DNA from: Methylacidiphilum caldifontis
GTDB lineage: Bacteria > Verrucomicrobiota > Verrucomicrobiia > Methylacidiphilales > Methylacidiphilaceae
Direction of reading: 5' to 3'
NCBI RefSeq assembly: GCF_017310505.1
Contig: NZ_CP065957.1
Location: 1,984,001-2,048,000 of the forward strand
DNA: 64,000 nt
The position numbers were made by a program, and so were the translations under genes. Below, in pieces: positions 18,095-27,024 of this stretch. The notes below the pieces were generated by a model that saw only the letters and a program-made list of their open reading frames with translations, was not told the origin of the DNA and made no database searches. Position 1 is the stretch's first letter, and every line of letters begins with the position of its first letter.

Positions 18095-18787
18095 ATGAGT
18101 TCTTGGCCTACAACTACTGATGAGTTGATCTTAGAACAAAAAAGATTGGCCACTTTGTCTTTTACTTGTTGGGAAAAACCTACAAAGCCCTTTATTAGTG
18201 CTGGGGTATTTGTTTGTTACGGCAGGAACGTAGCGGGTGCCGGTAAAAAAGATGATCAGGGATGGGCTTCCGCTGTTGCTCTTTTCCCAGGTGGTTCGGT
18301 AAAAGTCTTTCGTGTTTCAGGAAGAGCTACTTTCGATTACATTCCAGGCTTACTTGCTTTAAGGGATGGGCCGTTGTTAGAAAAGGCTGTTCTTGGACTT
18401 GAACTGCGTCCTGAAATTCTTTTTGTAAATGCGACCTCCAGAGATCATCCCTACAGAGCTGGCTTGGCTTTGCATTTGGGATATAAACTGGATGTTCCCA
18501 CGGTAGGAATCACTAGGAACCCTTTGATAGCTGAAGGATCCCTGCCAGGAATAAAAAGAGGAAATAAATCTGAGCTTCGGGTTGGCAACGAAACTGTGGC
18601 TTTTTGGCTTAGAACACAGGACAACAAAGCTCCGCTTGTTGTGCATCCGGGTTATCGGCTTGACGGGGATAGCGCAATAGAAGTTGTCCTTTTCTATACT
18701 GAAAAATACAGGACTCCTGAACCCTTAAGACTAGCAAGAAAATCAGCCAGGCTATACCGGGCAGGAGTGGAAGACCAGGCAGTGTGA
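18095..18787 (+). CDS. Endonuclease V-like protein with altered active site
   Basis: A 230-residue protein that aligns along its length with endonuclease V (Nfi), which nicks DNA or RNA near deoxyinosine/inosine. Matching blocks: YIPGLLALRD near residue 82, HPYRAGLALHLGYKLDVPTVGI at 118-139, HPGYRLDGDSA near 185, and RTPEPLRLA near 205. The three metal ligands of E. coli Nfi (Asp35, Glu80, Asp110) correspond here to Phe39, Asp91 and Asn112. The fold is conserved but the usual two-metal chemistry is doubtful, so it may be a non-catalytic or re-purposed member. Confidence 0.72.
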   Translation: MSSWPTTTDELILEQKRLATLSFTCWEKPTKPFISAGVFVCYGRNVAGAGKKDDQGWASAVALFPGGSVKVFRVSGRATFDYIPGLLALRDGPLLEKAVLGLELRPEILFVNATSRDHPYRAGLALHLGYKLDVPTVGITRNPLIAEGSLPGIKRGNKSELRVGNETVAFWLRTQDNKAPLVVHPGYRLDGDSAIEVVLFYTEKYRTPEPLRLARKSARLYRAGVEDQAV

Positions 18788-18870
18788 TCCTGCTTTGTTG
18801 TATTTGGTCAACAAGTTCATGTTGTTAGCGTTAGAAAAAATACTATAATTAATAAAGAAGGAGTAATCGT

Positions 18871-19173
18871 ATGCCCACTTTTATTATTCTTAGTAAATTA
18901 ACCCCTGAAAGCATGAAAGAGCCTTCAGAAATCAAAAATTTGGCAAAGGTCGTTTCGGGAAAGATTAAAGAGGAATGCCCGGGGATTAAATGGAAAGAGA
19001 GTTATGCTACGCTTGGGGAGTTTGATATTGTGGATATCGTTGAGGCAAAAGATATTGCTGAGGTGGAAAAAGCGGCGATGATTCTCCGAGGATATGGCAA
19101 AGAGATCACCGAAACGATGTCAGCTGTTCCCTGGGATGAGTTTGTTTCTTCAATGGCAGCTCATAAGAAATAA
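18871..19173 (+). CDS. GYD-domain protein
   Basis: A 100-residue protein of the GYD family, small ferredoxin-like-fold proteins of unknown function. Typical features: MPTFIILSKLTPE at the start, a central LGEFDIVDIVEA strand (residues 50-61) and a late ETMSAVPWDEF. A good ribosome site (AAGGAG) lies about eight bases before the ATG. A broken copy of its 5' end and leader lies at 12041-12130. Confidence 0.78.
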   Translation: MPTFIILSKLTPESMKEPSEIKNLAKVVSGKIKEECPGIKWKESYATLGEFDIVDIVEAKDIAEVEKAAMILRGYGKEITETMSAVPWDEFVSSMAAHKK

Positions 19174-19225
19174 CTGCTGAAAGAATAGGTTTTTTTGAAA
19201 AGGTTTAAACGAAGGCTGTCTTTTT

Positions 19226-20188
19226 CTATTCGCGAACGACATCCGTGGGATACTTGTCTGTACGAAGGCCTACAAAGACAGGCTGGCGGATTTTTCCCTG
19301 TGCTGTCCATTCCCTGAATGCTACCTCGCAGACAATGGTCGGTTTTGTCCAATGGATAGCAAGAGATTCAGGTAATTGCAGGGAGGATAACTGACTAAGA
19401 GGGGATGATACGATTTCATGGTTTTTTAGAAGCGTATACAGCTCAAGGGCTATTTTTTCTGAAAATCCAGTTCCTACCCTGCCGGCATAACAAAGAATAT
19501 GGTCTTGGTAATAGCCTAAAAGGAGAGCTCCAAAAGGCCTTAGCGATCCTTTGGGTTCAGTCCAACCTATAATGATAAACTCCTGGCGCTTTAAAAACTT
19601 GAATTTCAACCAGGATGAGGATCTTTTCCCCGATTCGTAGAGTGAATCTGCACGTTTTGCAATAACCCCTTCAAAATTGAGTTCTTTTATTTTGGCGAAG
19701 ACCTTTTCTGGTTGTTCGGTAAAATGAGGAAGCAGCCGAATTGGGGAGGGGAGAGGATGAAAAAAGTGCTGAAGTAGTTCTTTTCTTGTTCGAAGAGGCA
19801 GACCACGCAGGTCACGCTTCCTTAAAGAGAGCAAATCGAAGAGATAAAAGATGGTCAATGAGTTTTCTCTAGCCGTTTGAAGAAGGCTAAAAGAAGGTTT
19901 ACCCTGGGGATCAAGAGCAGCAATTTCTCCATCGATGATCCATGAAGGTTCTTTAGAAGAGCTTAAGGCTTTGAGTATGGCGGGAAACTTTTTGTTTTCC
20001 GATAACTTCCGACGAGAAAAAAGAATGATCTGTTGGTTATCAAATTTAACAGCAATGATCCTCATTCCATCGATTTTAGGCTCGTACATCCAACCGGGGT
20101 ATGGAATCTGGCGGTATGCAGGTTGAGCCAGCATCGGCTCTAAAAACTGAGGTTCCAGTTTGGGTAAACCCAACAGATCCAATTTCAT
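19226..20188 (-). CDS. ATP-dependent DNA ligase, LigD ligase-domain type
   Basis: A 320-residue ligase. The catalytic lysine motif is EPKIDGMR near residues 34-41, followed by SRR, the IDGEIAALD motif, FEGVIAKR near 173 and the SSWLKFKF motif; an OB domain fills the C-terminal third. In bacterial end joining this ligase seals double-strand breaks held by Ku. Here only the ligase part exists, without the polymerase and phosphoesterase domains of large LigD proteins. Its start overlaps the Ku stop by four bases, indicating coupling. Confidence 0.9.
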   Translation of the reverse strand: MKLDLLGLPKLEPQFLEPMLAQPAYRQIPYPGWMYEPKIDGMRIIAVKFDNQQIILFSRRKLSENKKFPAILKALSSSKEPSWIIDGEIAALDPQGKPSFSLLQTARENSLTIFYLFDLLSLRKRDLRGLPLRTRKELLQHFFHPLPSPIRLLPHFTEQPEKVFAKIKELNFEGVIAKRADSLYESGKRSSSWLKFKFLKRQEFIIIGWTEPKGSLRPFGALLLGYYQDHILCYAGRVGTGFSEKIALELYTLLKNHEIVSSPLSQLSSLQLPESLAIHWTKPTIVCEVAFREWTAQGKIRQPVFVGLRTDKYPTDVVRE

Positions 20189-21033
20189 TGGGTTTTTTTC
20201 TTTCTTGTTTTACGCTCCTTTTTTAGTATGCTAGCGGTTGAGATTTGGGTCCTGCCGTTTCCCATTCTTAAACTTTCTTCGAGCAAAGAAATAAGGTCTT
20301 TTTGTTCTTTAGCCGCTCCTTTCCGAAGTTTTGTTTCTTTAGGAATTCCTTTAGTTCCTTTCTTTATTTTTTCTTTGATGATTTTTTCAATGGCTTTCGA
20401 GTATTCGTCTTGATAGCGGTTTGGATCCCAAGGTACAGACATTTTTTCAATCAATTCGACCGTTATTTTTTTCTCGCGTTCATCCAACTCAGCTTTTGGT
20501 GGGGCAGGCAGTTCCTTTGGATCAACGATTTCCCTTTGAAAATACATGAGCTCAAGTGTCAGAAATGAATTTTTAGGTTTTAATGCAGCTAAATGCTCCT
20601 TGTTGTGCAATACAATCTTGGCAATGGCGGTCTTGCCAGTTTTAACTAACCCGTAATGCAGCAGTTGGTAGGCTTTTTCTCCGCCTTTATCGGGGACTAA
20701 ATAATAAGGTTTTTCGAAGTAAACCGGATCGATTTCAGCCAGTACAACAAAATCTAGGACTCTGACTGTATGAATGGCTTCCATATCGACCCGATCAAAG
20801 TCTTCATCTTTAAGAATTACAAATTTCCCTTTTTCATATTCATATCCACGAACTACTTGATCCCAGGGGACTTCTTTGTTATCCGCAACCGCTATCCGTT
20901 TGTTTGTGATGGGAGAAAGATCACTCTTACGGAGAAACTTGAATCGTAAAGGTTCGGTTTTTACGGCTGGATAAAGTTTTACTGGGATAGTGACAAGGCC
21001 AAAACTAATGGTCCCCTTCCACAGGGCTTTCAT
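20185..21033 (-). CDS. ku: Non-homologous end-joining protein Ku
   Basis: A 282-residue bacterial Ku. The N terminus MKALWKGTISFGLVTIPVKLYPAV is the family signature, and the beta-barrel continues through YEYEKGKFVILKDEDF and YYLVPDKGGEKAYQLL. The C-terminal tail is very rich in lysine and probably contacts DNA or the ligase. Ku forms a dimeric ring on broken DNA ends and recruits the partner ligase encoded just downstream. The pair makes a minimal end-joining operon. Confidence 0.95.
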   Translation of the reverse strand: MKALWKGTISFGLVTIPVKLYPAVKTEPLRFKFLRKSDLSPITNKRIAVADNKEVPWDQVVRGYEYEKGKFVILKDEDFDRVDMEAIHTVRVLDFVVLAEIDPVYFEKPYYLVPDKGGEKAYQLLHYGLVKTGKTAIAKIVLHNKEHLAALKPKNSFLTLELMYFQREIVDPKELPAPPKAELDEREKKITVELIEKMSVPWDPNRYQDEYSKAIEKIIKEKIKKGTKGIPKETKLRKGAAKEQKDLISLLEESLRMGNGRTQISTASILKKERKTRKKKTQ

Positions 21034-21145
21034 GAATTACAATAAATTCTTCTTATAGAAGAGGCAACAACCTGCTAAAATAAAAACCTTAAAAGGAGTT
21101 CTTGCAATTCTTCGAAAGCTGGATAAGGAAAAAAGAGACAACCGT

Positions 21146-21221
21146 TGCCGCGTGGTGCAATTGGTAGCACATCAGACTCTGGATCTGAGTGTTCTAGGTT
21201 CGAATCCTAGCGCGGCAGCCA
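21146..21221 (+). tRNA. tRNA-Gln (anticodon CTG)
   Basis: The sequence folds into a full cloverleaf. The acceptor stem pairs 21146-21152 with 21211-21217, followed by G and an encoded CCA. The anticodon stem TCAGA/TCTGA frames a seven-base loop with CTG in the middle. The T arm carries GGTTCGAATCC. An AT-rich three-gene island begins about 230 bases downstream, a common integration arrangement, but I saw no repeat of the tRNA 3' end on the far side. Confidence 0.96.
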
Positions 21222-21450
21222 ATTTAAATGGGTTTGATGTCTATTGATGGAAAAGCAAAATTTACCTAAGAGCGGTTTTTTATCTTTGTCCAGCTCTATA
21301 ATTGAAAAAGCTTTGTTTTATGCCCGTATGATCTTTGAATTTTTGCATCCGGATAGAAGGATCATCCTGGTTGGATCTTGTCGAAAAGTTGGTAACGCCT
21401 TTCTAATGACTTTGGTTTGCAGCTAAATCGGCTTATTTTCATAAACTCCA

Positions 21451-22332
21451 TTATTTATGTTTTGAGTCAATTCGAGTCATAATTTTCCAGAGTTGATCCA
21501 TTTCTTTGCCTAGCCCGTCTAGATCTGGAAAAATAACTGATTCAGTAATTCCACTATCTCTGAGCTCTATTTTTAATTCTTCACAGCATGAACTATCTAT
21601 TTTTATTTTTTTAATGTAATCTTCGTGCATATTATTTTGAAACCACCAGGGATCCTTTCCAAATATTACCATTCGACTTCTTTGAGAACCTAGTCTAGAG
21701 GTTAGATGTGGAGATTGTAATAAAAGAGGGGGATTGGGAATATCGATTTCTTTAAGATCTTCTTCATCTGCTGGTAAATAGGCCTCTTCCCAAAGCTCTT
21801 CATTAATCTTTCTTCCAGGATGTTTTTTTGCAAAATCTTTCCATTTCGGTTGAACAATATTTTTAATTTCGTTACTTTTATCTGTCATTTCTCTAAGCTT
21901 ATCATTAAAAGGATTAAGGATGTATATTATAGGATTTTGGGTGTCATCACTGGATTTATCTCTAATAGCAAAGTGAAGGGCAATCAACGCTCCATCGGTC
22001 CAATCGAGTAACCGGGTAGGTGCTCCATGGTTCTGCATTAGAACGTAGGTATCCCAATCAAAATACTCTTCTGAGTATTTATCTAGAAATTTAGGACACG
22101 TTCTCTGAAATTCATCGTATAAAACATATTCATATTCAAAAAAATCTAGATTAGTCCTGTTTTCCAGAGCGAGCCACTGCCTATAAATTTTTGGAACGAG
22201 GTAAGTCTTATACTCTTTATCTTCTCCTCTAAACCAGAGTTCTTCGTCGGGGTATAATTTCCACTCATTACGTATTTCTTTTACACTTGTTAGGAAACTA
22301 GCTAAGTCTTTAATAGGTTGAGTGGAGTCCAT
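21451..22332 (-). CDS. FRG-domain protein
   Basis: A 293-residue protein with the FRG domain at residues about 10-150, named after the motif seen here as ELWFRGEDKEY, followed by VPKIYR and the QNHGAPTRLLDWT segment near residue 95, the strongest family mark. FRG proteins often sit in phage-defence or toxin loci; their biochemistry is unsettled. It is the last gene of a minus-strand operon with the AAA-nuclease-FtsK gene (64 bases upstream). Base composition is AT-rich compared with the neighbouring Ku and ligase genes, suggesting acquisition. Confidence 0.78.
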   Translation of the reverse strand: MDSTQPIKDLASFLTSVKEIRNEWKLYPDEELWFRGEDKEYKTYLVPKIYRQWLALENRTNLDFFEYEYVLYDEFQRTCPKFLDKYSEEYFDWDTYVLMQNHGAPTRLLDWTDGALIALHFAIRDKSSDDTQNPIIYILNPFNDKLREMTDKSNEIKNIVQPKWKDFAKKHPGRKINEELWEEAYLPADEEDLKEIDIPNPPLLLQSPHLTSRLGSQRSRMVIFGKDPWWFQNNMHEDYIKKIKIDSSCCEELKIELRDSGITESVIFPDLDGLGKEMDQLWKIMTRIDSKHK

Positions 22333-22396
22333 AAAAAAATACTTCCATTATGCTTATTTTCGATTGAGTGACTATTATTAGCTAATAGTTTTGCTA

Positions 22397-25300
22397 TTAT
22401 ATACTCATATCACCTAAAATAACCTTTTCCCATTCTTTATCAGTGATTATGGGTGATTGAGCCCTTAAAAGGCCTTGTTGACCAAAATTACAAAGCAGGT
22501 CTCCATTGCCAAGAAGATTCTTTGCTCCAATATCATTAAGAATAAGATAAGATTCAGTGCCATTATTGACTCTAAAACAGATTATTCCAGTTAGGTTACC
22601 TTTGATTAGTCCTGAAACAACTTCTTTCCTAGGGCTTTGTGTGGAAATAATAATATGAATGCCAGCAGATCTCCCTTTTTGTGCAATTCTTTGAATACAA
22701 CTTTCAATCTCACTTTTAGATTTACTTCTACTTTGGAGTCCTGAAATCATATCTGAGAATTCATCAATAACAATTATCCAATAAGGAATGTCTTCTCTTC
22801 CACTACAAAATCGGCTGTTAAGATCTTTAAAATTTTCTCTTTTTAGCTGATTATAGCGCTTGTCCATTTCTTTGACAGCGAGATTCAATAAATTTTGTGC
22901 TTCCTTATGATCATTTATACTTTCAAGTGGACCAAAATCTGTTCCTTTAAAATCAATTAAAAAAATTTTAGCTTTTGTTCTATATTTATAAAGAATGGTT
23001 GCCATAAGTGATTTTAAGAATTGACTCTTTCCGCTTCCAGTTGTTCCTGCAACAAGCAGATGAGAATAATTATTGTTTGTAAAATCCCCAATTATCCATT
23101 CAGAGTCTTTCAAAGCAATCGTCTTCCCAATAGGATATGCAAGATTTCCTTTTAAATGATCTAATGCCTCTCTCCAAAGCACATAATCTGTCTGAGCTTT
23201 AGGAATATCAATACTTACATATTCATTATATATACCTATTAATGGAGGAGAGTTAATCCCCAAATGCACCTGAATGTCTTTTTCTCTATTTCTAATACGA
23301 ACTAATTTTTCTGTAACATCTTTGGTGATAAGAAATCGAATAAAGCGAGGTGAAATCTTCCATGAGCTAACTATGGCTTTAATATTATTTGTAGAGAAAA
23401 ATTCATTCAATTTATTTTTATATTTTTCAGTGTCATTGATGGTGGGATTTAAAGGATCAAGAACAGGTTCGATTTCAGAAGGAAAAAAATTTTCTAGCTC
23501 ATTTTTTCCAATTGTAAAAACTTTTCTTTGAGGCGTATAGTATTCTAATAATATTCGTTTTGGTATATAATTAGATTGCTTTAATATCCAGTAATAAAGA
23601 GCAACTTGAAGTTTGTCTATTCTAGTTGGAAATGATGATGCTTGATTATTTCCTATTTTATAATCAACTAATTCGATTATATTATCTTCTGTTTTACTTA
23701 ATCGATCTATTCGTCCAACAATTTTTATTTTTGTTTTATCTTTTTTGGTATATATAGCCTTTATATCTTCTTCTATTTTCCAAAAAAGATGATCGAGTTT
23801 ATTTGAATAGTGGTTTAATTGCTCAGCTAAACCCTGACAAAACTCTTGTAAAGCCGTTTTTAAAAAATCTTTTTCTTTTAGACTCTCCTTTACGATACTT
23901 TTCTTTAATTCCTCGATCCTCTTTAGCCATTTATTTAGCTCAACAGGACCATTTTGTTCCTTAACTTCTTTACTAAAAGCAGCAACAATTTGATGAAAAT
24001 ATTTTCCAAGTAATGGATTTTGCTGTGATCCAAGTCCAGTTGTTTCATTTTCAACTATTCTTTTTATAATTTCGCTTACAGATAAGGTAATTTCGCCATT
24101 AGGTTCTGATCCATTATTACCATTTCCATTTTTTTTTATTAATTTTATTAAGGAATCAAGCCACGAGGAAAGCTTCTCACTACTCAATTTTTCGACTTCT
24201 TCTTTCGAATAACGTATATCTCCAGAAAAAGCCTTGTGATAGAGCAAGGACAAAGCATAGAAAGTGGCCGTTTCTTCTTTATCAAGATTTACTATACGTA
24301 ATGGACCAGATAGAGCTTTATTGATTTCTTCTTTAATTTTCCAAGTTTTTCCTGGAATTTCTTTTAATTCGGGCGTTCTAAGGAATACTCCTAAAAAACG
24401 ATAATTTTTATCCTGATGAGTAGATAGATCTACTGTTTTCTTGGTAATCGCTAGCCACCGGTTCCAATTATTACTTTTTTCTAAGCCAAAATATATAACA
24501 GTTTTATATTGTTCGTTCTGCCAGCACAGAGCATAATAATCATCCTTTATTTGTTGAAATTTTTCTCCTCTTCCTATTAGACTAGCTCTTATAGCCTCAC
24601 GAAAAAGATTAGCATCAAAAGTAACAGGTCCTGAAAGGATTTTCTTTTTTTCTTCGTTAAAAATCTCTTCTAGCGATGGAGGTCCATTATTATCAATTTT
24701 TTGTTTTGCCCATTCAAGGAAAGTCCTAATCCCAACTTTTGTTTGGTCTGAAAAATTCAAGGGGAGATCTTGATAAAGTTCTTTTGCCTTTTTTTCTTCA
24801 ATTGGATATTTACTTAACCTTTGCTTAACAAGAGCGTGAGCCTGATCTAAATTTATTCCTTCAAGTTCTAATTCTTTTTCGTAAGAAATTCGATCAAGAT
24901 CAGCTTTTTGCAGGTAATTTTTAAATTTTTGTGCCCAGTCGTAGGAATTAGCAGTAATGATTGTCAGATGATTATTGCATTCGTTAACAAGAGTGCTTAC
25001 AACTGAACCAAGTTTTTGACACAATTGTTCAGATTCACCATAACGTTCGGTTTGATCAAAACAAAAAACAAAAGGACGAGTAAAGGCAGCTAGATTGCAA
25101 AATTGAATGACTCGATTTTCACATAAATCATTTTGAGTTTCAGCAGAATATTCAGCAGAATAATATCTTAAAGGATTAAGGTATTTTTTGGGCAGACTTA
25201 TTTTTTCACCATCTGCTTCATCTAGTGTACCACCCCTTAACCATTCTATGCATAATTCCCTTTTGCTAAATTCAGGATTTGCAGAATACCAAAAAAAGAC

Positions 25301-25969
25301 CCATAAGAGAGGAATTAGATCATAAAGCATTCCAGCCCTAATGCCTCTTTCATACAAAGCATGTTCAACACAACGATCTATTGATTTCCACCAATTTAAT
25401 TGCATCCATTGAATCCACTCTTTAGAAGGATTTGAAAAATTGATATTATCATTTGGAGTATTTCTTAAAGCCTCAACCACTTTGACTTTATCAGAGATCC
25501 CTTTTACAAGTCCCTTTAAGACGAATTCTAGAAAATCAATTAAGCCAAACTCAATAAGGTCAGCCAAAAGATTGCCAATAACTCTACTTGTAAAAATCTC
25601 AAATTGTGTATAAGAACGATTAGAGTTTAGCATTACAAATTCTTCAGGCTGACAAAGTTCGTCAAGAATACGGTCAAAGATTCCTTGCCAAAATCGATAA
25701 GGATCAGCAATTGGTCTAATATAAATTAGGGTTCCTTTGCCTTTGAGTTCCTTAAATAATCTTCCAATTAGAAAGGTTTTACCATAACCTGCATTAGGCG
25801 AAGATAATAAATAGGCTTTGGGGAGTTTCCGTTCTTTACAAAGCTCATCAAATTTATTGAGAAGAAATTTTAAAGGCTTCTCATTCAATCCTGGGAGAGG
25901 ATTATCAGGAAGGACTCTTGGATCTGTAACAATTTGTTGCTCAAAGGGGTTCATTATTTGGTTGTTCAA
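22397..25969 (-). CDS. Giant fusion: AAA-type NTPase, RecB-like nuclease and FtsK/HerA-type ATPase
   Basis: A 1190-residue protein with three recognisable parts. Residues about 1-450 look like a STAND/ORC-like NTPase: a P-loop variant PNAGYGKT near 60-67 and a Walker B-like FVFCFDQTE near 303. Residues about 745-800 carry a RecB/Cas4-type nuclease core, GRIDRL followed by ELVDYKIG. Residues about 930-1190 form an FtsK/SpoIIIE translocase domain with Walker A AGTTGSGKS near 972 and Walker B WIIVIDEFSD near 1066. The order suggests a DNA-pumping, DNA-cutting machine. It overlaps its upstream partner by 29 bases. Function is inferred as defence; no named system fits in my judgement. Confidence 0.72.
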   Translation of the reverse strand: MNNQIMNPFEQQIVTDPRVLPDNPLPGLNEKPLKFLLNKFDELCKERKLPKAYLLSSPNAGYGKTFLIGRLFKELKGKGTLIYIRPIADPYRFWQGIFDRILDELCQPEEFVMLNSNRSYTQFEIFTSRVIGNLLADLIEFGLIDFLEFVLKGLVKGISDKVKVVEALRNTPNDNINFSNPSKEWIQWMQLNWWKSIDRCVEHALYERGIRAGMLYDLIPLLWVFFWYSANPEFSKRELCIEWLRGGTLDEADGEKISLPKKYLNPLRYYSAEYSAETQNDLCENRVIQFCNLAAFTRPFVFCFDQTERYGESEQLCQKLGSVVSTLVNECNNHLTIITANSYDWAQKFKNYLQKADLDRISYEKELELEGINLDQAHALVKQRLSKYPIEEKKAKELYQDLPLNFSDQTKVGIRTFLEWAKQKIDNNGPPSLEEIFNEEKKKILSGPVTFDANLFREAIRASLIGRGEKFQQIKDDYYALCWQNEQYKTVIYFGLEKSNNWNRWLAITKKTVDLSTHQDKNYRFLGVFLRTPELKEIPGKTWKIKEEINKALSGPLRIVNLDKEETATFYALSLLYHKAFSGDIRYSKEEVEKLSSEKLSSWLDSLIKLIKKNGNGNNGSEPNGEITLSVSEIIKRIVENETTGLGSQQNPLLGKYFHQIVAAFSKEVKEQNGPVELNKWLKRIEELKKSIVKESLKEKDFLKTALQEFCQGLAEQLNHYSNKLDHLFWKIEEDIKAIYTKKDKTKIKIVGRIDRLSKTEDNIIELVDYKIGNNQASSFPTRIDKLQVALYYWILKQSNYIPKRILLEYYTPQRKVFTIGKNELENFFPSEIEPVLDPLNPTINDTEKYKNKLNEFFSTNNIKAIVSSWKISPRFIRFLITKDVTEKLVRIRNREKDIQVHLGINSPPLIGIYNEYVSIDIPKAQTDYVLWREALDHLKGNLAYPIGKTIALKDSEWIIGDFTNNNYSHLLVAGTTGSGKSQFLKSLMATILYKYRTKAKIFLIDFKGTDFGPLESINDHKEAQNLLNLAVKEMDKRYNQLKRENFKDLNSRFCSGREDIPYWIIVIDEFSDMISGLQSRSKSKSEIESCIQRIAQKGRSAGIHIIISTQSPRKEVVSGLIKGNLTGIICFRVNNGTESYLILNDIGAKNLLGNGDLLCNFGQQGLLRAQSPIITDKEWEKVILGDMSI

Positions 25970-26702
25970 GTTTCACTCTTAAAAAACGTTTGCCTTGAAA
26001 GTGCAAAGCTGCCTCTTTTTCTTCTTTAGGTGCTAAAGCCCAATCGCCTTCAAAAAGATGGGCAAATCCCTTTTTGCTCTGTTCGAGAAGCAAGCGATGA
26101 AGCAGATTGAGATCAATGCCCGTTTTACTTTGTAGGGAGGCAATTGAAACATGAGAAAAGTTAGTATAAACCTGCTCCTTTCGTAATTGGATATAAGCAT
26201 CATATATTTTTTTTGGATCTATGGAGGTTAAAGGGGGACCATCTTTTTCATTAGCTTTAAAAAGAGCCATTGGCAAATAGTACCGAATTTTGCCTATTCT
26301 TAGGGGAATGATAATCCGATCGGCAATTAAACAATCTAATGCTTCCTCAAAAAGAATTTCAGGACAATTTGAGCATTTTTTTTGAAGTTGAGCTTTTGAA
26401 ATGGGCTTGTATTCAATCGGCTTTTCAGCTGTAGTGAAAATGGAATGTAAGGTCTTTTCTATTCGATCGGCGACCGTTTCGATATTAGGGGCATATCCAG
26501 GTGCATAATACCTTTTGGAAAGCTCAACGACTTTGTTTTCCTGGACAAGCTCAAGAAGTGCTTTTTGATCTTCTTTTTTATTCTTCTTTGAGAGAAGCTG
26601 GCTAAGTGTACGACCCTTTTCTTTTGCTCTAGCCAAAAGCTGGAGTAGTCGGTCTTTCCCCGTTAACGATTTTTTTGCCTCTTGTTTTGTAATCTTTCCC
26701 AT
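25941..26702 (-). CDS. Hypothetical partner protein with predicted winged-helix segments
   Basis: A 253-residue protein, first gene of the AT-rich operon. It is charged and largely helical; segments such as KDRLLQLLARAKEKGRTLSQLL and VSIASLQSKTGIDLNLLHRLL look like helix-turn-helix or winged-helix units, and a CSNC pair occurs near residue 110. No family is recognised. Its 3' end overlaps the start of the giant fusion gene by 29 bases, a sign that the products work together. It may be a DNA-recognition or loading subunit; this is inference. Confidence 0.6.
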   Translation of the reverse strand: MGKITKQEAKKSLTGKDRLLQLLARAKEKGRTLSQLLSKKNKKEDQKALLELVQENKVVELSKRYYAPGYAPNIETVADRIEKTLHSIFTTAEKPIEYKPISKAQLQKKCSNCPEILFEEALDCLIADRIIIPLRIGKIRYYLPMALFKANEKDGPPLTSIDPKKIYDAYIQLRKEQVYTNFSHVSIASLQSKTGIDLNLLHRLLLEQSKKGFAHLFEGDWALAPKEEKEAALHFQGKRFLRVKLEQPNNEPL

Positions 26703-26841
26703 TGACTCAACCCCAAAGATTCATTTTAAAACAATTAATTCTTAAGAAGTCAACAATATATTTTACATTTGATATAAACTAAAGTTTTGGATGATTTTTG
26801 GATGGATCTTTGACCATTGAAAGAGTCTTTACGAAGGATAT

Positions 26842-26985
26842 ATGTGGGAGACAGTTGAAAAGATCAAAGATCTTATGGATGCGATTTGTAAAATTGTTAA
26901 GAAAGTTAGTCGTGTAACTATAAGCAGTAAGAACTTTATTGAGAAATCGTTGGAACAGCAGGTAAGAAAACGAGTAACCAATTAA
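26842..26985 (+). CDS. Possible 47-residue protein divergent from the island operon
   Basis: A short frame encoding a basic, helical peptide (MWETVEKIKDLMDAI start, VRKRVTN end), with GAAGGA three bases before the ATG, tight spacing for a ribosome site. It lies alone in the 320-base gap between the island operon and the cupin gene and points away from the operon. It could be an antitoxin-like or regulatory peptide or a chance frame. Nothing else is seen in this gap. Confidence 0.3.
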   Translation: MWETVEKIKDLMDAICKIVKKVSRVTISSKNFIEKSLEQQVRKRVTN

Positions 26986-27024
26986 AATTTTGGAATCCTA
27001 ACGTATAAGTCAAAAAGGCTTAAT

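Noticed and set aside
17767-18153. 128-codon minus-strand frame upstream of the endonuclease V-like gene
   Set aside because: Overlaps the start of a better-supported plus-strand gene, shows no family resemblance and has a low-complexity basic stretch; probably chance.
21244-21426. 60-codon frame after tRNA-Gln
   Set aside because: Considered as an integrase or small-protein remnant, but nothing in the sequence supports either.
21146-27024. tRNA-borne integration with flanking att repeats
   Set aside because: No copy of the tRNA 3' end and no integrase gene found near the island; only proximity and AT-richness remain.
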